This document shows positions 1-6,266 of a DNA stretch of 10,432 bases, piece after piece; the stretch's first letter is position 1, and each line of letters begins with the position of its first letter. The notes below the pieces were generated by a model. That model was given only the letters and a program-made list of their open reading frames with translations. It was not told the origin of the DNA and made no database searches. A program made the position numbers and the translations under genes. This stretch comes from Campylobacterota bacterium (GTDB lineage: Bacteria > Campylobacterota > Campylobacteria > Campylobacterales > Sulfurovaceae), in NCBI GenBank assembly GCA_013153825.1, contig JAADDP010000194.1, positions 1 to 10,432 of the forward strand, written 5' to 3'.

Positions 1-160
1 CAATATCCATATCAGAATCTACAAATATAATATCATATATATCAATATTATCTATCTCCGATACGTCTCTAACCTCATCTAGCTCAACTCCCTCTTTTCT
101 AGCACTTAGTGCAGTAAGCCTTGAGACAACAGGGTTTGTATTTATCAATAATATTTTCAT
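1..160 (-). CDS. Receiver-like acidic protein, N-terminal part (cut by window edge)
   Basis: Only the first 53 codons are in the window; the gene continues past base 1. It starts at ATG 160-158, with GGAG five bases upstream as ribosome binding site. The N-terminus has a beta-strand MKILLIN followed by NPVVSRLTALSARKEG. A second hydrophobic strand, IIFVDSD, ends in acidic residues, where a response-regulator receiver domain carries its phospho-accepting Asp. The pattern resembles a receiver-like protein common in Campylobacterota and usually annotated as hypothetical or highly acidic; that recognition is from memory. The missing C-terminus prevents any statement on an output domain. It is divergent from the TPR lipoprotein gene and is expressed from a promoter at 244-272 through a structured leader. 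Confidence 0.7.
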   Translation of the reverse strand, partial: MKILLINTNPVVSRLTALSARKEGVELDEVRDVSEIDNIDIYDIIFVDSDMDI

Positions 161-237
161 CTTATCTCCAAATATATTAATGCTTTGACAAACTCCCCAA
201 TTAGAAAATACGGGGATTAAGGTCGTTGCCCCAACCT
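161..237 (-). promoter_or_regulatory. Structured 5' leader with competing GGGG/CCCC/GGGG pairings
   Basis: Read on the minus strand from the predicted start, the leader contains AAGGT followed ten bases later by ACCTT, which can form a small stem. Its loop carries TTGGGG. Just downstream comes ATCCCCG and then a second TTGGGGA. The single CCCC run can pair back into the first loop, making an H-type pseudoknot, or forward with the second GGGG, making a hairpin with a 13-base loop; not both. The leader ends with the GGAG ribosome binding site. It matches no riboswitch class I could recall (preQ1, fluoride and ZTP were considered). Function is inference; the repeats and complementarities are visible. 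Confidence 0.35.
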
Positions 238-243
238 TTCAAA

Positions 244-272
244 ATTATACTAAAATATTATAAACTTCTCAA
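244..272 (-). promoter_or_regulatory. Sigma70-type promoter of the receiver-like gene
   Basis: On the minus strand a -35 box TTGAGA (272-267) is separated by exactly 17 bases from a perfect -10 box TATAAT (249-244). The predicted transcription start is near 237, so the transcript would open with the structured leader and reach the ATG at 160 after about 77 bases. Confidence 0.6.
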
Positions 273-331
273 GAGAGGCACATATTTGAACTTTTTTTTA
301 GGTATTATTTCAGAAAAAATGGAGATTTAGT

Positions 332-1090
332 TTGAAATATTTGGCTCTCATTCTGATAATAGCCTCTATTAATGGCTGTATAACTACAGATAGAATATCT
401 AGCATGAGACCACCCTTTATGGAGATGGGAGAGGAGCAGAAGCAGGAGATATTACAGAAGGCAGATAAGCTAAATAATAGTGGTATCGAGGCATATAGAG
501 AGAAGAGATATGAGGATGCAATCTCATACTATAAACAGTCTCTAAATATAAAGAGGAGATTTCTAAAGGAGAATAGCTTAAGCGTTGCCACGACATATAA
601 CAACTTAGGGTTGGCATATAAGGCTCTAGAGAGGGATAAGGAGGCGTTGAGATATATATTAGCCTCACTTAAGATTAGAGAGAATATTCTCGGTGAGGAG
701 TCGAGCATAGTTGCAGAGAGCTATAACAACTTAGGGACAATATATCTGAAGCTTGGAGAGATAGATAAGGCGATAAAATATACTAAAAAGACTATAGAGA
801 TAAAGAGAAGTATAGTTAAGCGAGAGAAGAGGGATAGTGCCGTAGCGTACAACAACTTAGCCGTTCTATATGAGAGAAAGAGAGAGTATAATTCTGCAAT
901 TGAAAACTATAAAAGGGCATTGAATATAATTAAAGAGGTTGCAGGGGAGGGCGATAGATTGGCAAAGCAGATAAATAGGAGCTTGGCAACCCTATACTAT
1001 ACAATGGGAGAGTATGATAAGGCTAAAGAGATATTTAAGTCAAGTAGTGGTGGGATAGAGCTTGAACCCATCACAGTAAAGGCGAATTGA
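332..1090 (+). CDS. TPR-repeat lipoprotein
   Basis: A 252-residue exported protein. The N-terminus is a lipoprotein signal: hydrophobic residues 3-13 followed by a lipobox SINGC with the lipidated Cys at 16. The rest is tetratricopeptide repeats in a strict 42-residue register of the kinesin-light-chain-like type. Repeat cores begin near residues 47 (LNNSG), 89 (YNNLG), 131 (YNNLG), 173 (YNNLA) and 215. Each has the A-x-x-YY-x-x-(S/A)L-x-I helix B. The last repeat leads into a short tail. TPR superhelices bind peptides or partner proteins, so a periplasmic scaffold or complex-assembly role is likely; the partner is unknown. The start is TTG at 332, seven bases after GGAG (321-324). The nearby ATG at 319 runs into a stop at once. 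The gene is divergent from the receiver-like gene and followed by a separate promoter. Confidence 0.85.
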   Translation: MKYLALILIIASINGCITTDRISSMRPPFMEMGEEQKQEILQKADKLNNSGIEAYREKRYEDAISYYKQSLNIKRRFLKENSLSVATTYNNLGLAYKALERDKEALRYILASLKIRENILGEESSIVAESYNNLGTIYLKLGEIDKAIKYTKKTIEIKRSIVKREKRDSAVAYNNLAVLYERKREYNSAIENYKRALNIIKEVAGEGDRLAKQINRSLATLYYTMGEYDKAKEIFKSSSGGIELEPITVKAN

Positions 1091-1115
1091 GTTTTCACCA
1101 TTTAACTGCTATAAT
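1087..1115 (+). promoter_or_regulatory. Promoter for the ferredoxin:thioredoxin reductase gene
   Basis: TTGAGT (1087-1092), a 17-base spacer and TATAAT (1110-1115) form a good sigma70-type promoter whose -35 box overlaps the stop codon of the TPR gene. Downstream, at 1134-1139 and 1149-1154, lies a perfect inverted repeat TTAGAG/CTCTAA with a 9-base loop. It is placed where an operator or an untranslated-leader hairpin could act. The ribosome binding site TAAGGA is at 1161-1166. Confidence 0.55.
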
Positions 1116-1174
1116 TCACTTATGTTCTATAAGTTAGAGCAAATTTAACTCTAATAGAGATAAGGATTTTAAAT

Positions 1175-1510
1175 ATGCAACATGTAGATATGAACTCTCC
1201 AGAGTTTAAGGCTGAACTGGAAAAAACTTGGAAATTTGTAAAGAAGGTAAATCAGAGATTTGGATTTGTTCAACACCCACAAGATGATGTAAATGAGGGG
1301 GTTGCACTTGGACTTGCTAGAAATAAGATACTATATGGGAAGAGATACTGCCCATGTTTTATGGTTGTTGGAGATACTCCAGAGGAGAGAAAAAAGGCTG
1401 ATAATAGAATATGTCCATGTAAACCAGCCCTAGAGAAGGAGATACCAGAAGATGGTAGATGCCACTGTGGGATATTTTGTACACCAGAGTTTGCAGAGGC
1501 AAATAGATAA
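1175..1510 (+). CDS. Ferredoxin:thioredoxin reductase, catalytic (beta) subunit-like
   Basis: A 111-residue iron-sulfur disulfide reductase of the ferredoxin:thioredoxin reductase catalytic-chain family. These enzymes use a [4Fe-4S] cluster next to a redox-active disulfide to pass electrons from ferredoxin to thioredoxin in the cytoplasm. All signature pairs are present: C59-P-C61, C80-P-C82 and C96-H-C98, plus an extra C102. The spacings (18 and 13 residues) are longer than in plant enzymes (16 and 8), as recalled for the family. The N-terminal helical part is charged and precedes an RNKILYGKR segment. The start is ATG with TAAGGA eight bases upstream. No variable (alpha) subunit gene is nearby, as expected for non-photosynthetic homologues. 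It has its own promoter and is followed by two hairpins before the epimerase gene. The family call is firm; the in vivo substrate is not. Confidence 0.93.
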   Translation: MQHVDMNSPEFKAELEKTWKFVKKVNQRFGFVQHPQDDVNEGVALGLARNKILYGKRYCPCFMVVGDTPEERKKADNRICPCKPALEKEIPEDGRCHCGIFCTPEFAEANR

Positions 1511-1532
1511 AACGATAAATAGATATTATAAG

Positions 1533-1570
1533 TAGAGGGGATACTCATCTCCTCTAAAACCTAAAGGTTT
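1533..1570 (+). promoter_or_regulatory. Tandem hairpins before the epimerase gene, second one enclosing the SD
   Basis: The first hairpin pairs TAGAGGGGA (1533-1541) with TCTCCTCTA (1548-1556) in nine pairs with one G-U and a 6-base loop. It has no U-tract, so it is not a classic terminator. The second pairs AAACC (1557-1561) with GGTTT (1566-1570) around the loop TAAA. It buries part of the AAAGG (1563-1567) that serves as ribosome binding site for the TTG start at 1575. This could partly uncouple or limit epimerase translation. A possible -10-like TATTAT lies just upstream near 1523. Pairings are visible; regulation is inferred. Confidence 0.4.
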
Positions 1571-1574
1571 AAAT

Positions 1575-2648
1575 TTGAAAATTACAAATATAGAGAGAAA
1601 AATCCTAACTACCCCCCTAAAAACCCCATTTAAGACAGCAATTAGAAGAGTTGATGAGTTAGAGGAGTTAACTATCGCAATATATACAGATAGTGGCTTA
1701 GTTGGATATGGGGCAGGGAGTAACACAGCAATCCTTACAGGAGAAACAGTATCTACGCTAATAGCTGGAGTTGATTATCTAAAACCCTTTATAGTTGGGA
1801 GAGATTTAGAGGAGTTTAACTCTATATTGGAGCTAATCCAAACCAAAATAAAAAACAGCACAACTCTAAAGTCCATGTTTGAGATGGCACTATATGATAT
1901 CTACTCAAAGAGTCTAAACCTGCCTCTATATAGATTTTTAGGGGGAGAGAGGAGGGAGTTTGAGACAGATATCACAATTAGCCTAAATAGTATAGATGTG
2001 ATGGTCAAAGAGTCTCAAGATGCTATCGATATAGGGTATAAAATCTTAAAGATTAAGGTTGGAGAGGATATCAATAGAGACTTTGAGAGGATAAGAGTAT
2101 TAACTCAAGAGTTTCCAGCTATAAGCTTTAGGGTAGATGCAAATCAGGCGTGGAGTCCAAAGGAGAGTATATCAATCCTAAAGAGGTTAGAGAGAGAGAA
2201 TATAGAGAATATTGAGCTAATAGAGCAACCAGTAAAAGCTGATGATATTAGAGGCTTAAAGTTTGTTAGGGATAGAGTAGCCTATCCAATATTGGCAGAT
2301 GAGGCGATATTCTCCCCAAAAGATGCAATAGAGCTATTAGAGATGGAGGCTTGTGATTTTATCAATATAAAACTTGCAAAGTGTGGGGGAGTTAAAAATG
2401 CTCTCCTCATTGCCGATATTGCAAAGTTATATGGAGTAGAGTGTATGATGGGGTGTATGTTGGAGGGGGCTATATCCCTCACAACAGCTCTACATATAGT
2501 TTCTGCTAGAGCAGATAGAGTAACAATGTTGGATTTAGACTCTGTAAATCTATTAAAATTCAACCCAGTAGATGGTGGAGCCAAGTTTAAGGGTAGCAAA
2601 ATATCTTTAGATAGAGAGTTAATGGGATTGGGTATATTGGGTGTATAG
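1575..2648 (+). CDS. Dipeptide epimerase (L-Ala-D/L-Glu epimerase, enolase superfamily)
   Basis: A 357-residue enzyme of the muconate-lactonizing subgroup of the enolase superfamily. Such enzymes interconvert L-Ala-D-Glu and L-Ala-L-Glu during murein peptide recycling in the cytoplasm. Residues 1-125 form the capping domain, with Arg24 at the position that binds the Glu side chain in the Bacillus subtilis enzyme YkfB. The barrel carries the catalytic lysines K161 (in K-I-K) and K266 (in INIKLAK). The Mg2+ ligands are D188 (VDAN), E217 (IEQP) and D242 (ADEA). The D-x-D pair D320/D322 is diagnostic for dipeptide substrates. Length matches the family. The start is TTG at 1575 with AAAGG seven bases upstream. 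The stop region overlaps the start of the next gene by 8 bp, implying co-translation with the RnfD-like protein. The call is strong; the exact dipeptide preference is inferred from homology. Confidence 0.92.
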   Translation: MKITNIERKILTTPLKTPFKTAIRRVDELEELTIAIYTDSGLVGYGAGSNTAILTGETVSTLIAGVDYLKPFIVGRDLEEFNSILELIQTKIKNSTTLKSMFEMALYDIYSKSLNLPLYRFLGGERREFETDITISLNSIDVMVKESQDAIDIGYKILKIKVGEDINRDFERIRVLTQEFPAISFRVDANQAWSPKESISILKRLERENIENIELIEQPVKADDIRGLKFVRDRVAYPILADEAIFSPKDAIELLEMEACDFINIKLAKCGGVKNALLIADIAKLYGVECMMGCMLEGAISLTTALHIVSARADRVTMLDLDSVNLLKFNPVDGGAKFKGSKISLDRELMGLGILGV

Positions 2649-3519
2649 AGTAGATATTCCAATACAGCTACATCAGAGTATAAATCTAATAACCCTTCTA
2701 ATAATGGGGGGAATTTGGGGTAATTTCTACCTAAATTTTATAGATATGATATCTATAATTCTATATGCACTAATGGTTGAACATACCCTCCTATATCTAA
2801 ATCCAAATAGAAGATTTTATATATCATACTCCTCTATCTCCACAGCAGTTGGGGTTATATTCTTAGCATACTCAAACTCAATATGGAAATATTATCTTAT
2901 TATCCTATTGGGATTACTACAGAAACACTTTATGGGAGTAGGTGGTAAACACCTATTTAACCCATCAAATTTTGCAATTGTGGTTGGTATGCTCCTCTTT
3001 TATGAGGATATACATATAATCTCTGGACAGTTTGGAGATAGTCTAATATTTAGTGTTGTAGTCTCTATATTGGCATCTATAATTTTGGTTAGGGTTGATA
3101 GGTGGATTATATCTCTATCTTTTATAGTGGGCTATATAATATTGCAGTATAATCTCTTGATATATTACGACCCAACACTCTCAACAGATATGATATATAG
3201 AAGGTTCTACTCAATATCACTAATGCTATTTATCTACTTTATGTTGACAGACCCAGCTATTACACCATCTAAAAAGGGTCATCAGGCTCTATTTGGATTT
3301 GCCCTAGCTCTCACTATCTCTCTCTTAGATAGATATTATGGATTTAGAGTTCAACACCTCTTTATAGCTCTATTTCTACTCTCTCCATTAGCCGTAATTT
3401 TCAGCTCAAGACTGGATAGAAGAGATATGCTCATCTCATCTATAGTTACACTATTTACAGTTATCATAATAGTGGTTATTGAGGGGAGAACTCCATACTA
3501 TTTTGAGATGAGTGGTTGA
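2641..3519 (+). CDS. RnfD/NqrB-like integral membrane protein
   Basis: A 292-residue, very hydrophobic protein with about nine or ten predicted membrane segments, covering most of residues 13-281. Two motifs tie it to the NqrB/RnfD family of ion-pumping electron-transfer subunits: GGKHLFNPSNF at 101-111, equivalent to the family FNPAM region, and MLTDPAITP at 201-209, equivalent to the TDPVTSP region before the last helices. The S/D-G-A-T motif where FMN is covalently attached in RnfD and NqrB was not found, so flavinylation is unlikely. Partner Rnf subunits are absent here. The start is GTG 2641, overlapping the epimerase by 8 bp; a later ATG at 2704 would remove part of the first helix. The 3' end overlaps the opposite-strand propeller gene by 44 bp. 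It could be a stand-alone membrane redox protein; the function is unknown. Confidence 0.7.
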   Translation: MYRVDIPIQLHQSINLITLLIMGGIWGNFYLNFIDMISIILYALMVEHTLLYLNPNRRFYISYSSISTAVGVIFLAYSNSIWKYYLIILLGLLQKHFMGVGGKHLFNPSNFAIVVGMLLFYEDIHIISGQFGDSLIFSVVVSILASIILVRVDRWIISLSFIVGYIILQYNLLIYYDPTLSTDMIYRRFYSISLMLFIYFMLTDPAITPSKKGHQALFGFALALTISLLDRYYGFRVQHLFIALFLLSPLAVIFSSRLDRRDMLISSIVTLFTVIIIVVIEGRTPYYFEMSG

Positions 3520-4432
3520 GTTTAAAGGTGTATGTTTTACGGATAGAGCCATCTCCAGTCTCTGCGATAAGGTTATATAGGAATGGGATACTCTTCACCT
3601 TAAGTCTATTATCTCCAGATATAGATATCTTTATGGCTCTCTCATTGGCATCATATAGCCTTATAAGCTCTTCGGCATCGCCCTCGATGAGACCTGCTCC
3701 ATCAATCCTAAAGGCGTAAATTATATTCTCTCTAGCTGAACCTCCAAGTAGATATCTACCCCTATCTGTCTTAACCATCTTTAAACTCAAGATATCATAA
3801 CCCTCAAATCTCTGCAGTATCTCTCTACTCTCTATATCTATAAGGTACAATCTACCCCTCTGATGGTGATAATCACTCCTATCTATTGCAGATACCCACA
3901 ATCTATTATTATCTATATCATACTCAATAGCTCTTATCCCAAATGGGTTGGTAGAGCTGGGGGAGACCTCATCAATAACCCTCCATATGGATAGCTTTCC
4001 ACTTCTACTATCCAATCTATATATATTTTTCTGAAGATTAAATGTTGTAGGCTTTATAGATATGAAGGGCATCGGGGTCAAATATATATTACCCTCTCTA
4101 TCAAGTGTGTAGCTTCCAAAATAGTCAAATCTCTCCCAAGCTCTATGGTGGATAGAGTATCTCAAACCCTTACCAAATAGAAAGGCTATACCCTTAAATC
4201 TCTGTTGGGATAGGTCTATGGCAATTGGATGTTTTATATTAAATCTATATAGGAATTTTGGATATCTCACCCCTCTCCTCTCCATCTGGAAGTTACCTAT
4301 CTTAAACTTATCCTCCTCAATGGATATATTAGAGCTTTTAAATATGTATGCTGTGGTGAAGAGAGATATAGTAGCTACAGTTGATACTATAATGGGTAGC
4401 CATCTACCTATCATGCTAGAGTCCAGCTCCAT
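3476..4432 (-). CDS. Membrane-anchored predicted beta-propeller protein
   Basis: A 318-residue protein not recognised as a named family. Residues 11-31 form one membrane segment without a lipobox or obvious cleavage site, so the rest should face the periplasm as an anchored domain. From about residue 60 it shows repeating four-strand patterns typical of NHL/WD-like or SMP-30-like beta-propellers. Examples are GNIYLTP near 114 with IYRLDSRSGKL near 137, RLWVSAID near 177 with LYLIDIESREI near 195, and RYLLGG near 226 with IYAFRID near 238. It is the third gene of the operon, and its first 17 bases overlap the amine-oxidase-like gene. The start is ATG at 4432; an in-frame ATG at 4414 (Met7) has a GGAG 12 bases upstream and is an alternative. 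The 3' end overlaps the convergent RnfD-like gene. It may bind or support the preceding protein; this is inference. Confidence 0.65.
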   Translation of the reverse strand: MELDSSMIGRWLPIIVSTVATISLFTTAYIFKSSNISIEEDKFKIGNFQMERRGVRYPKFLYRFNIKHPIAIDLSQQRFKGIAFLFGKGLRYSIHHRAWERFDYFGSYTLDREGNIYLTPMPFISIKPTTFNLQKNIYRLDSRSGKLSIWRVIDEVSPSSTNPFGIRAIEYDIDNNRLWVSAIDRSDYHHQRGRLYLIDIESREILQRFEGYDILSLKMVKTDRGRYLLGGSARENIIYAFRIDGAGLIEGDAEELIRLYDANERAIKISISGDNRLKVKSIPFLYNLIAETGDGSIRKTYTFKLNHSSQNSMEFSPQ

Positions 4433-6266
4433 CTATAGGTACAAATTTCGCCCCAACGGCACATGGAAACTCCTTTACAACTAAATTCCCATTCTCTAAA
4501 ACTGTATCTGCCCAGCAGTACTCATGCCCCTCTCTGGAGTCATTCTGAACTCTCGGTACATACCACAATACAATATCACTACCATCTATCCCATCTCCAT
4601 CTATAAACTGCTCAACGCCATCCTCATCAAGTTTACAGCATGAGCCGAGAGTCAATAGGTCTTTTGCACCCTCATCATCTCTATATAGAGTTGCGAATAT
4701 TGTGGCATTATCCCCCCTACTATTATCAAACTGCCCCCTATTAGGCTCTATGTAGTAGCCGATATCTCCTGATGTAATCTTATATAGATATCTACCCCTA
4801 TAGTACTCTCTAGCCCTATATTGAAAATCTCTACCCTCCTTAAGCCATCTGCTCCAATCCCCATTCTCATATTTGAAGAAGCTCTCACCACCATTAAATA
4901 GGTCTATCCTCATCACAGGGCGATATATTGCTCTATCTCCACACCCCCTACCTATATTAATTCCAACTACTCTAAATGAGCCATCTCTATAGAACTCAAA
5001 TCTACTCTCATATCTGTAGTTACATGCCATTGGCCACTTTGGGTTTCTAAAATCTTGGGTTATATAGAAGCCAACCTTCTCCCCACCTCTCACTATATCC
5101 CCTATCTCTGGAGCATTAAAGGTTAAGACTACAGAGGTTGAGAACATAGGACAGCCCATAGCATCATTATAGCCGAAGTAGAAGCTATTATCTCCCCCAT
5201 CTACATACTCAACCCTTCTCCCAGCTACAACAGTTTCAGATGATGAGGTATCTACCTCCCCTATACCTCTATATGCCACATGCCAATCTACAATCTTAGC
5301 CGACTTAATAATATATTTTCCATTAAACTTGGCATCGAGAACCTCCAGCCCATCTGAGCCTGTAATTCTATACTTAAACTCCCAACCCATATCTTTATGG
5401 TGGTTATTCCTCTGGCAAAACCTCTCCATTATATATCTATTCTGAAGAGTCCTCTCATCTATACATGATGGGGTTGTTGTCTTTCCAAGTCCTGCCCACT
5501 TAGCAACGACAAGTCTCATATCCGTAAGGTCTATAATTGCCCATAGTGCCTTCTCTCTATCGTGGTAACTAAATGTTGGAGCTACACATAGGTGGTGGTC
5601 ATCTTCACACGGACTCCCATTTATTGAGCCTCTAACATTTGACATACTCATATCTCTATACTCAGGGGTAGCTCCAAGTCTCTCTGCCACCTCTGGAGAG
5701 TTTAATGCTATCGCCTCTGCCACCCTCTTCAACCTCTGGCTAATATCTGGCTCTCTATCTCTAAATCTATCAACCTGTAGAACTCTGGAGTTCTCTATAT
5801 CTACAACTGCCCTTGTAGTTGTATCTGTAACAAAATTATACTTTGTAACCTGATAACAGCTACTACCTCTACAGATACTCTCTGTATCTCTATCCATAAC
5901 ACTTATAACTGCTGGACGAGCTGTCATGATATCGTTATGTAGAACTCTCCCTCTCGAGTCTCTAATATCCTCCATAAATCTGCTATCCCTAAGAGCCAAC
6001 TCCTGAGCCTTCTCTCCATCGCTACTAAGCTCACTACTATCTAGAGTTAATGGTTCACCTCTACTTAAAGCTCTCTTGAGGCTATCTATATACCTCCTAA
6101 CCTCATCTATACTCCGATAGAACTCTGTATCATATTTTGGGAGTATAATCTCCTCATCTGCTGGATTGTATGGCTCTACAACTCTATCTGGATAGAACCA
6201 ATATAGAGCTACTCCAACGACTCCAGATACAAATATTGCAACTGCTACCCATGTCTCTCTACTCAA
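4416..6266 (-). CDS. Membrane-anchored copper-amine-oxidase-like protein lacking apparent Cu ligands
   Basis: A 616-residue protein with an N-terminal membrane anchor (about 7-24) and a large, Cys-rich (13 Cys) periplasmic part. Its order resembles copper amine oxidases. Residues 115-200 look like the N2 domain (RAVVDIENSRVLQV, then SPEVAERLG). Residues 215-260 look like N3 (WAIIDLTDMRLVV). From 295 a catalytic-like domain opens with WEFKYRI-x3-DGLEVLDAKF. Within it, YVDGGD at 354-359 aligns with the stretch that holds the catalytic-base Asp. CNYRYE at 415-420, followed by FYRDGSFRVV, aligns with the Asn-Tyr(TPQ)-Asp/Glu-Tyr cofactor site, so Tyr417 is the candidate topaquinone precursor and Arg418 replaces the acid. 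The copper H-x-H expected before the RxD strand is AIYRPVMRID instead. The late DIVLWYVPR near 564 lacks the third His of the usual place; His581 is close. The start is TTG, overlapping the ModA-like stop as TTGA. The homology is inferred by eye and the activity is unknown. Confidence 0.6.
   Translation of the reverse strand: MSRETWVAVAIFVSGVVGVALYWFYPDRVVEPYNPADEEIILPKYDTEFYRSIDEVRRYIDSLKRALSRGEPLTLDSSELSSDGEKAQELALRDSRFMEDIRDSRGRVLHNDIMTARPAVISVMDRDTESICRGSSCYQVTKYNFVTDTTTRAVVDIENSRVLQVDRFRDREPDISQRLKRVAEAIALNSPEVAERLGATPEYRDMSMSNVRGSINGSPCEDDHHLCVAPTFSYHDREKALWAIIDLTDMRLVVAKWAGLGKTTTPSCIDERTLQNRYIMERFCQRNNHHKDMGWEFKYRITGSDGLEVLDAKFNGKYIIKSAKIVDWHVAYRGIGEVDTSSSETVVAGRRVEYVDGGDNSFYFGYNDAMGCPMFSTSVVLTFNAPEIGDIVRGGEKVGFYITQDFRNPKWPMACNYRYESRFEFYRDGSFRVVGINIGRGCGDRAIYRPVMRIDLFNGGESFFKYENGDWSRWLKEGRDFQYRAREYYRGRYLYKITSGDIGYYIEPNRGQFDNSRGDNATIFATLYRDDEGAKDLLTLGSCCKLDEDGVEQFIDGDGIDGSDIVLWYVPRVQNDSREGHEYCWADTVLENGNLVVKEFPCAVGAKFVPIDGAGL

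Noticed and set aside
161..237. Known riboswitch class (preQ1, fluoride, ZTP) in the receiver-like leader
   Set aside because: The conserved loops of those classes are not present; only generic hairpin and pseudoknot potential is seen.
417..668. Antisense open frame inside the TPR gene
   Set aside because: It mirrors the purine-rich repeats, has low-complexity Ser/Tyr/Pro/Leu composition, no ribosome binding site, and lies wholly within a well-supported gene.
596..860. Regularly spaced DNA repeats that could suggest CRISPR
   Set aside because: The 126-bp period is in frame with the TPR units and the repeats are imperfect; no constant repeat with unique spacers exists.
2282..2662. Antisense open frame inside the epimerase gene
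   Set aside because: The opposite strand encodes conserved catalytic residues of the enolase superfamily; the antisense product has no recognisable features.
4416..6266. Multiheme or c-type cytochrome reading of the Cys-rich protein
   Set aside because: No C-x-x-C-H motif occurs; the cysteines look like disulfide pairs such as C132/C137 and C220/C227.
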